Assembly: GCA_029213005.1 (NCBI GenBank)
Contig: JARGPI010000008.1
Span: 1-64,000 of the forward strand
From: Verrucomicrobiales bacterium
Lineage (GTDB): Bacteria; Verrucomicrobiota; Verrucomicrobiia; Verrucomicrobiales; DEV007
DNA: 64,000 nucleotides
Direction: 5' to 3'
Made by a program: the position numbers and the translations under genes. A model generated the notes under the pieces. The model made no database searches and had not been told where the DNA came from. It was given only the letters and a program-made list of their open reading frames with translations. Each line of letters begins with the position of its first letter. The first letter of the stretch is position 1. This document shows, one piece after another, positions 35,332 to 44,454 of the stretch.

Positions 35332-38192
35332 TGGATAAACAAAAATCGGTTAGTGTTTAGCAACGCTTGAGCATACGCTTCCCAGGCCGTCAAAGGGGTC
35401 TCGGGCCCCGCAAAATCAACTGACATTTTCCAGCGGTCTCCGGGATTCGCAGCATTGTAGACGATCGGATCCCAGGTGAAGGAATCGTGAGAGGTATCGC
35501 GATCACAATCGGTCACAAAATAGATAATCTCCCCTTCCTCCACATCAAACGGATCAACCGATATCGAAAGGCTTCGTTCTGAAACCGGAAGCGTCACCGC
35601 TTTAAGTATTCCACGTTTCGAGGACACTACAGTCATTTTTAAACCGCTTCGGCCAAGATTCACGGCAGGGCGCTCCACTTCACCATCTATTCCCACCTTC
35701 ATCTTACGGGGAGCGTGCCAGCGGAGAATTGAGCAATATTCCGGTCCCAGTCCGGGATGCTGACGAGTCTTTGAAATGCTGAGGTAACTGAGCTTCGAAT
35801 CCTTGATCGGATATTCTTTCCGGACCCTCCAGATCTTGGTTTTCGCATCCCAGAACTCAAAGGGTTGATAACTGACCTGACCTGTCGCTTCGTCAATACC
35901 GCCCCATCCGTAGCTCCAACCCGACAGATTCTGGCGCCGGTCTTTTTCACCATCGGAGGCATAGCCGTTGATAAAACTCTCCGCTAACTGGCGATCCTGA
36001 GCAGTCGGTTCCATTCCGAAAACCGCCCGGTGCAGGACTTCCACACGATCGTCGGATTTCTCACTGAGCCGACTCAAGCTCGCCGCCTGATTCATCACAA
36101 ACGGCGAATTCAGCGTGAAGAGCGCCTGCATCGGAATCGTCGTTTTCTGACGCTGCCCGGTGGTCTCCTGCGGATTGGAAAAATCAAAATGCCGGAACAC
36201 GGTCGGCAAATTCTGACGATCGATGAATCCGTAAATGGTGCGGCGCTTGCTGAAAGGTGGTTCCAGAATTTTCTCGGTGCGCCCAAACATCTGGTCATCC
36301 AGATTCCCGGCAACGTCGAGAATACTGTCTCTCATCTGTTCGAAATCGAGCCTCCGGCGAAAACTCTTCCAGAGGAGCCTGTTTTCCGAATCCACTAACA
36401 TCCATTGGTTTGCATCGGGGTTCGAGGAACTTTGCTGCCAGACATCGGAGGTCAAAATCAACTGGTGCAGCTTTTTGATCGACCAGCCGTTATCGATAAA
36501 CCAGGTCGCCAACCAGTCGAGCAACTCCGGATGGTCGGGTTTTTCTCCCTGCGTCCCGAAATCGCTTACGGTGCGAACAATACCTTCTCCAAAATGCCAC
36601 ATCCAAACTCGGTTCACAATAACCCGGGCTGTTAGTGGATTGTCTGCTGAGGCGATTTCATGAGCCATTTCGAGCCTGCCACTGCCTTCTTTGAAAACCG
36701 CCGGTTCTCCATTAGGTGTCGCTGCTTTCAGGAATTGAGGTGGAGCCAGATCACCCTGACGCGATGGGTTCCCCCGGATATACACCTTCTGAGTGAAAGG
36801 CTTAGCCCGATCGGTAACGACCAACGCCTTGGCGGGTTCCATCTCCTTGTTGGCGACAAACTTATCGACCTTGATCTGAAGCTCTCCCGCTTTTTTACGA
36901 ATATCCCGGCCCAACATCGACTTCAGTCTTCCTTTGTCCTTTGCCAGTTTGGGATGAGCCTTCGCAGCCTCGGCCAAATGCGGCTCCCAGAAGTCTTCCA
37001 CCGCTTTCTGTAGTTTACCGAGTTCCGCTAAATAAGCCTGATATTCCGGCGTGTTTGGCGGATCTTCGATTGTCGGCTGACGGGTCTCCATCGAGTTTTT
37101 GAAGATCCCGAAGAGGCTGTAATACTCTTTTGTCGAAACGGGGTCAAATTTGTGGTCATGGCATCTCGCACAGGAAACGGTAAGCCCCATCATTCCGCGG
37201 AAGGTGGTATCCACCCGGTCATCGAGCACCAACTCCTGCGCTCCATTTTTGCTCAGTGAAATGAATCCCATCGCGGCAAGGTGGTGTCTCTCCGGACCAT
37301 TCCAGTCTTTCACCATTTTATCCGCTGCGAGTTGATACAGCAAAAACTGATCAAAAGGCAGATCTTCATTGAAGGCCCGGATCAACCAGTCCCGGTAGGT
37401 GTAACTGTAGACGAAGCGACGCTCTTTACCGCCCGCTTCGTATCCCTTGGTATCCGCGTAGCGGGCGATATCCATCCAGTGTCGCGCCCAACGTTCGCCG
37501 TAATGAGGCGATTCAAGCAGTTTCTCAATCGTTTTGGGCCAGAGGGTGTCGAAGGACTCAGGGTTATCGACAAACGCCTGAACCTCATCGTATTTCGGAG
37601 GCAAGCCAGTCAAACCATAACTGAGTCGACGATAAAGGGTTCTCCGGTCGGCTTTCGGAGCCATCGCAACGCCCTTCTCCTTCTGCGCTTTTTTGATAAA
37701 ATAATCGATGGGGTGCCCGACACCTTCAGGCAGCTCGATTTTCGAAATTGACTGGAACGACCAGTGTTTTGATCCTTTCGGAGCCCGCTTCCGATCCGTT
37801 TCCTCCGGCCAGGGCAGGCCCTGAGCGATCCATTTCTCGAGATTTTCAATCGCAGCGGGACTGAGTACTGCTCCCTTTTCCGGCATTTTGGGTGCTTTGT
37901 GTTTCCCGGTCTGTTTCACGGCATGGAGGATTACACTGTCCGACACGTTTTCAGGGTTGATGATCTTCCGGTAATCACTGCCTCGAAGCCAACCCGCCCG
38001 GTGATCGAGTTCGAGACCAATGCGGGCTTTCGCACCGGTATGGCAATCCAGACAACTTTCCACGAGGACAGGTCGAATTTCTTTTTCGAAGAATTCGATC
38101 TGTTCTGCAGAGAACGTTTCTTTCCCGCTTTCACCGTAAACGGAGATTGAAAACGCCGAGATCAAAAGACAGGCTAATGTTAGTGAACGCAT
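35328..38192 (-). CDS. PSCyt1/DUF1549/DUF1553 (PSD1) cytochrome protein
   Basis: A 954-residue exported protein that combines an N-terminal haem motif, ESCLDCHTGAKARIGLELDH, with the DUF1549 region (RLSYGLTGLPPKYDEVQAFV, YGERWARHWMDIARYADTKG) and the DUF1553 region (NPLTARVIVNRVWMWHFGEG, LHQLILTSDVWQQSS). A second CARCHDHKFDPVSTKEYYSL motif is within DUF1549. The C-terminal 220 residues are an added beta-rich domain. It is thought to act in the periplasm with DUF1501 partners, perhaps on sulfated or complex sugars. It starts after a 5' region with a strong minus-strand RNA stem (38281-38339). Confidence 0.92.
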   Translation of the reverse strand: MRSLTLACLLISAFSISVYGESGKETFSAEQIEFFEKEIRPVLVESCLDCHTGAKARIGLELDHRAGWLRGSDYRKIINPENVSDSVILHAVKQTGKHKAPKMPEKGAVLSPAAIENLEKWIAQGLPWPEETDRKRAPKGSKHWSFQSISKIELPEGVGHPIDYFIKKAQKEKGVAMAPKADRRTLYRRLSYGLTGLPPKYDEVQAFVDNPESFDTLWPKTIEKLLESPHYGERWARHWMDIARYADTKGYEAGGKERRFVYSYTYRDWLIRAFNEDLPFDQFLLYQLAADKMVKDWNGPERHHLAAMGFISLSKNGAQELVLDDRVDTTFRGMMGLTVSCARCHDHKFDPVSTKEYYSLFGIFKNSMETRQPTIEDPPNTPEYQAYLAELGKLQKAVEDFWEPHLAEAAKAHPKLAKDKGRLKSMLGRDIRKKAGELQIKVDKFVANKEMEPAKALVVTDRAKPFTQKVYIRGNPSRQGDLAPPQFLKAATPNGEPAVFKEGSGRLEMAHEIASADNPLTARVIVNRVWMWHFGEGIVRTVSDFGTQGEKPDHPELLDWLATWFIDNGWSIKKLHQLILTSDVWQQSSSNPDANQWMLVDSENRLLWKSFRRRLDFEQMRDSILDVAGNLDDQMFGRTEKILEPPFSKRRTIYGFIDRQNLPTVFRHFDFSNPQETTGQRQKTTIPMQALFTLNSPFVMNQAASLSRLSEKSDDRVEVLHRAVFGMEPTAQDRQLAESFINGYASDGEKDRRQNLSGWSYGWGGIDEATGQVSYQPFEFWDAKTKIWRVRKEYPIKDSKLSYLSISKTRQHPGLGPEYCSILRWHAPRKMKVGIDGEVERPAVNLGRSGLKMTVVSSKRGILKAVTLPVSERSLSISVDPFDVEEGEIIYFVTDCDRDTSHDSFTWDPIVYNAANPGDRWKMSVDFAGPETPLTAWEAYAQALLNTNRFLFIQ

Positions 38193-38266
38193 TGAAAATT
38201 TACTTGCTTCATTTCGATGGGATTGATCGAAAAAACAATGGGCGTCATTGCGATTTCAAGTGATTT

Positions 38267-38378
38267 GAAAAAGGAAAAACGGCGACCCAGTTGGCTCCCA
38301 TAAGCCCCCCTTTGATATAAGAAAGCCAACCGAGCCGCCACCAAAGAGTAAAGCAGGGATTGTGCCAAGAAATTGGCA
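38267..38378 (-). ncRNA. Structured leader or small RNA upstream of the PSD1 gene
   Basis: Minus-strand RNA pairs the complement of 38324-38339 with that of 38281-38296: 16 consecutive pairs, three of them G-U wobbles, around a 27-nt loop that contains six G in a row. On the plus strand the same three positions are A-C mismatches, so the structure favours minus-strand RNA. A run GTTTTTCCTTTTT follows the stem. A second hairpin (TGCCAA, 38363-38368, with TTGGCA, 38373-38378) lies just upstream. This could be a terminator-attenuator or leader RNA for the PSD1/DUF1501 operon that begins about 75 bp further on. It fills most of the 298-bp gap to the sulfatase at 38491, in which I see no gene. Confidence 0.55.
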
Positions 38379-38490
38379 AAAATGAACCTTAAAACGATCA
38401 CGCCGGAAGCCTTCATTTCATTGCATTCAGCGCTGTTTGCGCCAGACGCGGATCTTGCCTCTCCGGAAAAATATCTCCATGGTAGGTCCT

Positions 38491-39987
38491 ATGTATCGAA
38501 GATTACTTTGTTTCCTGCTGATTTTCATCAGCACATCAGCCTTCGCGGAGGGCAAAAAGCCCAATATCGTCTGGTTATTTTCCGACGACCACGCCTATCA
38601 GGCAGTCGGCGCTTATGGTGGTCGATTCGAAAGCTTGAATTTGACCCCGAATATCGATCGGCTCGGCAAAGAAGGTATCGTCTTTGATAAGGCCTACGTC
38701 GGAAACTCCATCTGCGCCCCTAGCCGGGCCACCCTGCTTACCGGGAAACACAGTCATTTGAACGGGAAGATTGATAACCGGGGCCCTTTCAATCACGATC
38801 AGCAGCAATTTCAGAAAATCCTTCAGAAAAACGGTTATCAGACCGCCATGATCGGAAAAATCCATCTTTCCGGCAAAATGCAGGGTTTTGACTACTGGGA
38901 AGTCCTCCCCGGCCAGGGGAAATACTGGAATCCCACCTTTGTCACCGAGAACGGAAACACCGTCTACAAAGGGGCACATTCGACCGAGGTGATCACGAAA
39001 CGGGCGCTGAACTGGTTAAAAACGGACTGCAAGCAGGACGAGCCGTTTATGCTGATGGTCCATTACAAAGCCCCCCACCGTAACTGGCAGCCCATCACCC
39101 ACTGGAAAGAAAAATTCAGCACGATGACCTTTCCCGAGCCGGATTCTCTTTTCGATACCTACGAAGGGCGCGGAACGGCCGCCAACAAACAGGATATGTC
39201 GATCGATATCACGATGAGAATGGACGGCGACCTCAAAGCCAACCAATCACCCCGCAAAGAATTTCTCGCAGATAATCCACTGACCGGGAAAGAGCTGGTG
39301 CGGTGGAAATATCAAATGTACATGCAGGACTATCTCGGGTGCATTGCCGGGGTGGATGAAAACGTCGGCAAAATTCTCGATTACCTTGCAGAGAGCGGTC
39401 TCGATAAAAATACCGTTGTGATGTACTCCGCTGACCAGGGTTTTTATCTGGGTGAACATGGGTGGTTTGATAAGCGTTTCATGTATGAAGAATCTTTCCG
39501 AACCCCGCTTCTCGCTCGCTGGCCGGGAGTGGTGGAACCCGGAACCCGAAATGACGACCTCGTTCAAAACATCGATTTTGCCGAGACGTTTCTCGATATC
39601 GCCGGGATCGAAGCTCCCGATGATATGCAGGGCGAGAGCCTCGTGCCCCTGTTAAAAGGCGAGACGCCTGACGATTGGAGGTCTTCCCTTTACTACCACT
39701 ACTACGAATACCCGGGCGCTCACAGCGTGCGTCGCCACGAAGGTGTTTTCGATAATCGCTACAAGCTGATCCGCTATTACGGTCTCGACATCCCGGGGGA
39801 TGAGGAATGGGAGCTGTTCGATCTCAAAAATGACCCGTCAGAGATGAAGAATCAGTACAATAACCCGGAATACGCTGAACAGGTTGCCCGGTTGAAAAAG
39901 GAACTCGGGAAGCTTCGGGAACAATATCAGGTCGTTGAAATCGACCAACCCGTCCCACAGAAGAAACGTAAGAACCAGAAGAAGTAA
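38491..39987 (+). CDS. Secreted type I sulfatase
   Basis: A 498-residue formylglycine sulfatase. After a signal peptide (MYRRLLCFLLIFISTSAFA) come NIVWLFSDDHAYQAVGAYGG with the metal Asp pair, and the catalytic ICAPSRATLLTGKHSHLNG, a perfect C-x-P-S-R-A-T-L-L-T-G signature with the Cys that is converted to formylglycine. Further blocks are AMIGKIHLSG, FMLMVHYKAPHRNW and VVMYSADQGFYLGEHGWFDK, then a C-terminal DUF4976-like part. This layout is typical of heparan, iduronate or polysaccharide sulfatases. I chose ATG 38491, preceded by GGTAGGTCCT. Its partner could be the divergent PSD1/DUF1501 pair. The C-terminus is Lys-rich, like that of the sulfatase at 6762. Confidence 0.92.
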   Translation: MYRRLLCFLLIFISTSAFAEGKKPNIVWLFSDDHAYQAVGAYGGRFESLNLTPNIDRLGKEGIVFDKAYVGNSICAPSRATLLTGKHSHLNGKIDNRGPFNHDQQQFQKILQKNGYQTAMIGKIHLSGKMQGFDYWEVLPGQGKYWNPTFVTENGNTVYKGAHSTEVITKRALNWLKTDCKQDEPFMLMVHYKAPHRNWQPITHWKEKFSTMTFPEPDSLFDTYEGRGTAANKQDMSIDITMRMDGDLKANQSPRKEFLADNPLTGKELVRWKYQMYMQDYLGCIAGVDENVGKILDYLAESGLDKNTVVMYSADQGFYLGEHGWFDKRFMYEESFRTPLLARWPGVVEPGTRNDDLVQNIDFAETFLDIAGIEAPDDMQGESLVPLLKGETPDDWRSSLYYHYYEYPGAHSVRRHEGVFDNRYKLIRYYGLDIPGDEEWELFDLKNDPSEMKNQYNNPEYAEQVARLKKELGKLREQYQVVEIDQPVPQKKRKNQKK

Positions 39988-40005
39988 TCTTCCGGCGACG
40001 GTATT

Positions 40006-40058
40006 CAGATTTAGCCCCTCCCCGATATTAAAATCGAGGAGGGCGCCTGAAAATCTGA
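40006..40058. terminator. Bidirectional terminator between sulfatase and accA
   Basis: CCCTCCCGAT-type and ATCG.GGAGGG arms (40017-40026 and 40033-40043) form a stem with one bulge, enclosed by outer complements TCAGATTT (40006-40013) and AAATCTGA (40051-40058). It lies between the two convergent genes, which end at 39987 and 40066. Confidence 0.75.
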
Positions 40059-40065
40059 TTGGCGA

Positions 40066-41028
40066 TTAAACCTTCTCTTTGAATTCTCCGAATTTACGGA
40101 ACTTGTTGTAACGCTGATCCAACCGCGTCTTCTCATCAACCTTCTCCAGTTCGAGAAGGTGACTGCGAACCGCGTTTTTCAATGCGTTAGCTGCTCCGAT
40201 CGGGTCGTGATGGGCACCACCGAGAGGTTCGCTGATCACTTCGTCCACGATTCCCATTTCGTAAAGATCGCCCGCACTGAGACGCAGGGCGGTGGCGGCT
40301 TCTTCAGCGTGCTTCCGATCCTTCCAGAGAATGGCCGCACAGCCTTCCGGACTGATCACTGAGTAGTAGGAATTTTCCATCATCAGAACGCGGTCTGCGA
40401 CTCCAATTCCCAAAGCTCCGCCGGAACCACCTTCACCGATAACGATGGAAATGATCGGAACAGTCAGAAGCATCATCTCCTTCAAATTGAAGGCGATCGC
40501 TTCCGCAATGTTCCGCTCTTCAGCTCCGATACCGGGATAGGCACCCGGAGTGTCGATCAAAGTTACGATCGGTGCGTTGAACTTTTCGGCGAGCTTCATC
40601 AGCCGGAGCGCTTTCCGGTAACCTTCCGGATGAGCACTTCCGAAATTACGGCGGAGGTTTTCTTTGGTATCTCTCCCCTTCTGGTGACCCATGATCACCA
40701 CACGGCGACCTTCGAGGTAGGCCAAACCACCGGGCATCGCCTCGTCATCACCGAAGTGGCGATCACCGTGAAGCTCGGTAAAATCGTCGAACGCCTCCCG
40801 GACATAATCCAACATAAAAGGACGCTGCTGGTGGCGGGCTATTTGAACGCGATTCCACGCTGATAAATTCCGGTAAACATCGAGTTTTGTTTTCGCGAGT
40901 TTCTCTTCGATCTTTTTTACCTCGGGCCCCATATCAATATCGCTGTCAGCCGCGCGATCTTTAAGATCCGAAAGCTGTCGTTCCAGGTTGACGATGGGTT
41001 TCTCAAATTCTAATGGATCAGTTTCCAT
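40066..41028 (-). CDS. accA: Acetyl-CoA carboxylase carboxyltransferase subunit alpha
   Basis: Transfers carboxyl from biotin to acetyl-CoA to give malonyl-CoA, the first step of fatty acid synthesis, in complex with AccD. The 320-residue length is normal. An N-terminal helical part (LERQLSDLKDRA) is followed by the crotonase-like core: RRVVIMGHQKGRDTKENLRR, NFGSAHPEGYRKALRLMKLA, LIDTPGAYPGIGAEERNIAE, GEGGSGGALGIGVADRVLMM and YSVISPEGCAAILWKD. All are canonical for AccA. It is on the same strand as the downstream-lying acpP region but is separated from it by two hypothetical genes. Confidence 0.97.
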   Translation of the reverse strand: METDPLEFEKPIVNLERQLSDLKDRAADSDIDMGPEVKKIEEKLAKTKLDVYRNLSAWNRVQIARHQQRPFMLDYVREAFDDFTELHGDRHFGDDEAMPGGLAYLEGRRVVIMGHQKGRDTKENLRRNFGSAHPEGYRKALRLMKLAEKFNAPIVTLIDTPGAYPGIGAEERNIAEAIAFNLKEMMLLTVPIISIVIGEGGSGGALGIGVADRVLMMENSYYSVISPEGCAAILWKDRKHAEEAATALRLSAGDLYEMGIVDEVISEPLGGAHHDPIGAANALKNAVRSHLLELEKVDEKTRLDQRYNKFRKFGEFKEKV

Positions 41029-41056
41029 AATTTACATTCAGTGATTCGTTTTATGA

Positions 41057-41914
41057 TCATTTGGATGGCAGCACCTTTACTGCCGATCCCCCACGGAGAA
41101 TCGTAAATAATTCCTCCATGTCGGTTTTTGCCACCATCACTCCATAAGGCTTGGAGGCACCTTCTTCAAGTTCATCCTCGTCGAGTTCCTGTCGAATGAA
41201 AAGCCCCATTTTTCCTGTTCGGATCCATTTTTTACTCCGCAGGTATTGGGTGTTCATAAAATTTACCGACCGTCCGTCATGCCACGCCACTTTCTCACTG
41301 ATCGTCGTCGAAGTTGAGGAAGGAAAGTGACTCGGGAGATTGTAATCAACGATCTTATACTCTTTGATAAACTTATCGCCCTCTTTAACCGTGAGCGTTT
41401 TATCCTCCAAATCAATCTCCGTGGAGCAATCGGAGAGATCGTAAACTGTTAGGTCCTCATCCTTATAAATCAGCGTGTTGGTTTTCGCATTTGCCCGCAT
41501 GATGTAGTCGTACGTGGTCTTATTGCGCCGCGCGATAACAATCCAGGCGTCCCCGCTTTTGACGTGGTACTCCGATTTTCGCTCCATCGGAACCTTGGAA
41601 AACATCAAATCGAGATTCACTTCCCCGAGAACCCGCTTTGCTTCGGTGATGGTGGGTGACTCCGGATAAATTTCGAGCATGTATTGAAGCTCGTTCCGCG
41701 CACTGATCAATTCACCCTCTTCAATAAAGGCAATCGCCCGGTCGTAATGCTTTTTCCCCAGATCCGGCTTTTCCTCAGGACTTTTACCGGTGATTTGGAC
41801 CACGACCTGCTTCTCAGGCTGCACATATTTCTGCCAGTAATACGCAGCCCAGGCAACTCCGGCAGTCAGTATCATCAAAGCGAAAAAGGCGAGAACGAGC
41901 TTAAATCGTGCCAT
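41057..41914 (-). CDS. Anchored LysM-like protein with degenerate L,D-transpeptidase fold
   Basis: A 285-residue protein with an N-terminal anchor (LVLAFFALMILTAGVAWAAY), a TPR-like helix pair (about 55-105), a LysM-like segment (EYHVKSGDAWIVIARRNKTT, IMRANAKTNTLIYKDEDLTV) and a C-terminal half that reads like a YkuD fold: TLTVKEGDKFIKEYKIVDYN, WIRTGKMGLFIRQ and KPYGVMVAKTDMEELFTILR with GGSAVKVL. In active L,D-transpeptidases the equivalent block is SHGCIR; here the Cys and His are missing (YGVMVA). I infer a peptidoglycan-binding structural protein rather than an enzyme. It is 29 bp upstream of accA on the same strand. Confidence 0.6.
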   Translation of the reverse strand: MARFKLVLAFFALMILTAGVAWAAYYWQKYVQPEKQVVVQITGKSPEEKPDLGKKHYDRAIAFIEEGELISARNELQYMLEIYPESPTITEAKRVLGEVNLDLMFSKVPMERKSEYHVKSGDAWIVIARRNKTTYDYIMRANAKTNTLIYKDEDLTVYDLSDCSTEIDLEDKTLTVKEGDKFIKEYKIVDYNLPSHFPSSTSTTISEKVAWHDGRSVNFMNTQYLRSKKWIRTGKMGLFIRQELDEDELEEGASKPYGVMVAKTDMEELFTILRGGSAVKVLPSK

Positions 41915-41957
41915 AGTTAAATACGTTGATATTTAAAAATACCACAATTACAAAGAA

Positions 41958-42482
41958 TCACAAAAGCCCTCTCCTTTTGAAATCGAACTCATTGATCTCC
42001 TGCGACTTCTGAATCATATCCATATTAAATTTCAGAAGAGATATGTCCCAGGTGTCATCGACTCCGGCGATCACGGCCTGAATCGGATTCCCGGATGAGC
42101 GAACATCCTCGACCACCCGGTCACAGACTGCCTGCATAGAATCGTGGACGATACTTTCCGTGAGATCACGCATCGCAAAGGTGAATCCATACTTCAAAAA
42201 ACTGAGATCAGGAGCCACCGTTTTGAACCATTCCGCAAAGGCTTCGGCATGTTCACCGAAACCTTCAAACATCAGATCGTTGTAGCCGTCGGGTCGCAGA
42301 ATCTGAGGTCGCTGCGCCTCCATTTTACCTCTCCGAATCCTCACCTGATTGATCTCGTCCATCAACTCGCTGACGAGAAAGAACTCAAAATTCGTCGATC
42401 CGAAAGTATCGATTCTACGATCCGGTTCATAGAGAACCTCCGAATTTTCCAGTGCCCAGGTGATTTGGTCGTAAGACAACAT
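41958..42482 (-). CDS. Hypothetical protein (174 aa)
   Basis: A soluble 174-residue protein without signal peptide or membrane segment. The start MLSYDQITWALENSEVLYEP and a middle with FGSTNFEFFLVSELMDEINQ are followed by an RRGK-rich turn, LRPDGYNDLMFEGFGEHAEA, and a helical end. There is no motif that I recognise. It lies between the degenerate L,D-transpeptidase-like gene and acpP, on the same strand. Its evenly spread acidic and hydrophobic residues look like a real cytoplasmic protein. The ATG at 42482 is the only good start. Confidence 0.6.
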   Translation of the reverse strand: MLSYDQITWALENSEVLYEPDRRIDTFGSTNFEFFLVSELMDEINQVRIRRGKMEAQRPQILRPDGYNDLMFEGFGEHAEAFAEWFKTVAPDLSFLKYGFTFAMRDLTESIVHDSMQAVCDRVVEDVRSSGNPIQAVIAGVDDTWDISLLKFNMDMIQKSQEINEFDFKRRGLL

Positions 42483-42545
42483 AGTTCGATAAGTTCAATG
42501 AGAATACGGCTCGCAACCCTAACATGATTTTCAGATTCCCGAAAA

Positions 42546-42576
42546 ATAAAAAGGCGCTCTCCGGTCTGGAGAACGC
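42546..42576 (-). terminator. Intrinsic terminator after acpP
   Basis: Stem arms GCGCTCTCC (42554-42562) and GGAGAACGC (42568-42576) with a 5-nt loop. On the minus strand all nine pairs form, one as a U-G wobble, and a T-rich run (five T, A, five T) follows. It is placed 38 bp after the acpP stop, so acpP is probably transcribed on its own. Confidence 0.88.
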
Positions 42577-42613
42577 ACTTCAAATAAACGAGGATTATAG
42601 TTAACCTGAAAAA

Positions 42614-42859
42614 TTAACCGTTCTTCTTCGAATCAATATAGGTAAGTACTTCACCAACGCTGGTCAGCTTTTCAGCTTCATCATCGGGAACACTGATTCC
42701 AAACTCGTCTTCGAAAGCCATTACGAGCTCAACTGTATCCAGTGAGTCTGCACCGAGGTCTTCGATAAATTTCGCTTCAGGTGTGACCTGCTCTTCAGTA
42801 ACTCCGAGTTGATCCACGATGATACTTTTCACTTTTTCTTCAATATCTGCGTCAGCCAT
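42614..42859 (-). CDS. acpP: Acyl carrier protein
   Basis: The 81-residue carrier of growing fatty acyl chains. Ser39 in [20 protein letters not shown] is the site of the 4'-phosphopantetheine arm. The protein is acidic with the usual helical pattern, and the length is normal. It is followed by a strong terminator and is divergent from thiH. The fab genes that usually neighbour acpP are not in this window. Confidence 0.97.
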   Translation of the reverse strand: MADADIEEKVKSIIVDQLGVTEEQVTPEAKFIEDLGADSLDTVELVMAFEDEFGISVPDDEAEKLTSVGEVLTYIDSKKNG

Positions 42860-43004
42860 AGTGATTTGGTTGTTATAATCCTTCGCAGTTATTAGCGGGT
42901 CTTCCTGAATTACGCAACGGTTTTTATTTCATTTTCCAGACTATTTGTAAAACAGGGCATTTTCCCTCTTTGGGCATGTCGGAAAGTGAGTATCTTGCGA
43001 CGAA

Positions 43005-44183
43005 ATGTCATTTGTCGACCAGCTCAACCTTATCGATGAAACCGGAAAACTGTCGCCTCGCCTGCGCCAGTTCCGGAGTCTTCTTGATGAAATATCGCCA
43101 GCCGGTTTAGAGTCAATGGCTAACCGGGCCACCTCGCTGACTCGTCAGCATTTCGGACGGACCATGCGGATGTTTGCACCGATCTATGTTTCAAACGAAT
43201 GCGTGAATAACTGTTCCTATTGCGGTTTTTCCCGGGATAACCCGATTCTCCGAACCACACTCTCAGTGGAAGAGGTGGTCAAAGAGGCCCGCCACCTCAT
43301 GAAGGAGGGGTTTCGTAATATTCTCCTCGTCGCCGGTGAGCACCCCAAATTTGTTTCCGACGGCTATCTCGAAGCCTGTATCAATGCGATTCGCGATGAA
43401 ATCCCCGGTATTTCCATCGAAGTAGGGCCCATGGAGCGCCCCGAATATGTGCGCATGGTCAAAGCCGGTTGCGAAGGACTGGTCGTCTATCAGGAAACCT
43501 ACGACCGGGAAGCCTATAAAACACTTCATACCGCAGGGCCGAAAAAGAACTTCGATTGGCGGATCGACTGTCCGGAACGCGGCTACGACGGAGGGTTTCG
43601 ACGGATCGGTATCGGAATTCTGCTGGGACTGACCGATTGGCGGGAGGATGCGCTGCGTCTCGCCGCCCATCTCGACTATCTTTATAAGACGGCCTGGAAA
43701 GCGAGCTTTACCATCAGCCTTCCCCGCTTGAGACCAACTGCGGGCGAATTTCAGCCCTCTCATTTTGTCAGCGACGCCGAATTCGTCCAAATCATGCTCG
43801 CTTTCCGGATCTGCTTTCCACAGGTCGGCCTCGTTTTGAGTACCCGGGAAACGCCGGAGCTTCGCGATGCGCTTTTCCCTCTGGGCATTACCATGATCAG
43901 CGCCGGAAGCCACACCGAACCGGGTGGATACACCGGATCGGGAAGTGAAGATATCCATCTTACCGTGAGGGGACGCCGCGTGGAGCGGGATGAGAGTACC
44001 GATCTCCAGACTTGCGGAAAAGTATGCCAGAACGGCGTGAATACCGATGCCGCCGGTCAGTTCGAAATCGCTGATGAACGTTCCCCGGGGGAAATCGCCT
44101 CGAAACTTTCCCAACTCGGACTCGAACCGGTCTGGAAAGATTGGGATGCTTCCATTCTCAGCACTCCGGGTCTCACGAATTGA
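43005..44183 (+). CDS. thiH: 2-iminoacetate synthase ThiH
   Basis: Radical SAM enzyme that cleaves tyrosine to dehydroglycine (2-iminoacetate) for the thiazole half of thiamine. The cluster cysteines are Cys66, Cys70 and Cys73 in NECVNNCSYCGFSRDN (C-x3-C-x2-C). Other ThiH features are ILLVAGEHPKFVSDGYLEAC, EVGPMERPEYVRMVKAGCEG and VVYQETYDREAYKTLHTAGP. The length of 392 is close to E. coli ThiH (377), and the end QVGLVLSTRETPELRDALFP is also typical. It is followed 6 bp later by thiS. The thiazole synthase thiG is not in the window. I see no TPP riboswitch in the 145-bp upstream gap. Confidence 0.95.
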   Translation: MSFVDQLNLIDETGKLSPRLRQFRSLLDEISPAGLESMANRATSLTRQHFGRTMRMFAPIYVSNECVNNCSYCGFSRDNPILRTTLSVEEVVKEARHLMKEGFRNILLVAGEHPKFVSDGYLEACINAIRDEIPGISIEVGPMERPEYVRMVKAGCEGLVVYQETYDREAYKTLHTAGPKKNFDWRIDCPERGYDGGFRRIGIGILLGLTDWREDALRLAAHLDYLYKTAWKASFTISLPRLRPTAGEFQPSHFVSDAEFVQIMLAFRICFPQVGLVLSTRETPELRDALFPLGITMISAGSHTEPGGYTGSGSEDIHLTVRGRRVERDESTDLQTCGKVCQNGVNTDAAGQFEIADERSPGEIASKLSQLGLEPVWKDWDASILSTPGLTN

Positions 44184-44189
44184 TATTTC

Positions 44190-44396
44190 ATGACGATTAT
44201 TCTTAATGGAGAAAAGCGGGAATTTCCCGGAATCAATCACTACACGGTCACAGAGCTGATTGCCGCACTCGAACTGGGCCCACAACCGGTTCTCGTCGAA
44301 CTAAATGGCGAAGCACTCTACGAAAGAGATTTCCCTCTGAAAACCGTCACCGAGGGCAATCAGGTTGAGATTATCCGCATGGTGGCCGGTGGATGA
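44190..44396 (+). CDS. thiS: Thiamine sulfur carrier ThiS
   Basis: A 68-residue ubiquitin-like sulfur carrier. The start TIILNGEKREF and the C-terminal GNQVEIIRMVAGG with the terminal Gly-Gly, where the thiocarboxylate forms, are diagnostic. It passes sulfur to the thiazole ring with ThiG, using dehydroglycine from ThiH. It is 6 bp from thiH and co-transcribed with it. It is followed by a repeat array before der. Confidence 0.93.
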   Translation: MTIILNGEKREFPGINHYTVTELIAALELGPQPVLVELNGEALYERDFPLKTVTEGNQVEIIRMVAGG

Positions 44397-44454
44397 CCGG
44401 TCCCGGCTTCATGATAATCACAGGGGGCATCGAAGCCTGTTGATTTTATCAACT

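Noticed and set aside
38180..38416. Minus-strand frame of 78 codons upstream of the PSD1 gene
   Set aside because: It overlaps the strong RNA stem and the PSD1 start, and its hydrophobic start does not continue into any known pattern. I treat the region as structured leader.
42860..43004. TPP riboswitch before thiH
   Set aside because: The conserved CUGAGA and ACCUGAUCUGG elements are not found in the 145-bp gap.
43263..44285. Antisense frame of 340 codons opposite thiH and thiS
   Set aside because: Covers a clearly conserved sense enzyme; no motif on the opposite strand.
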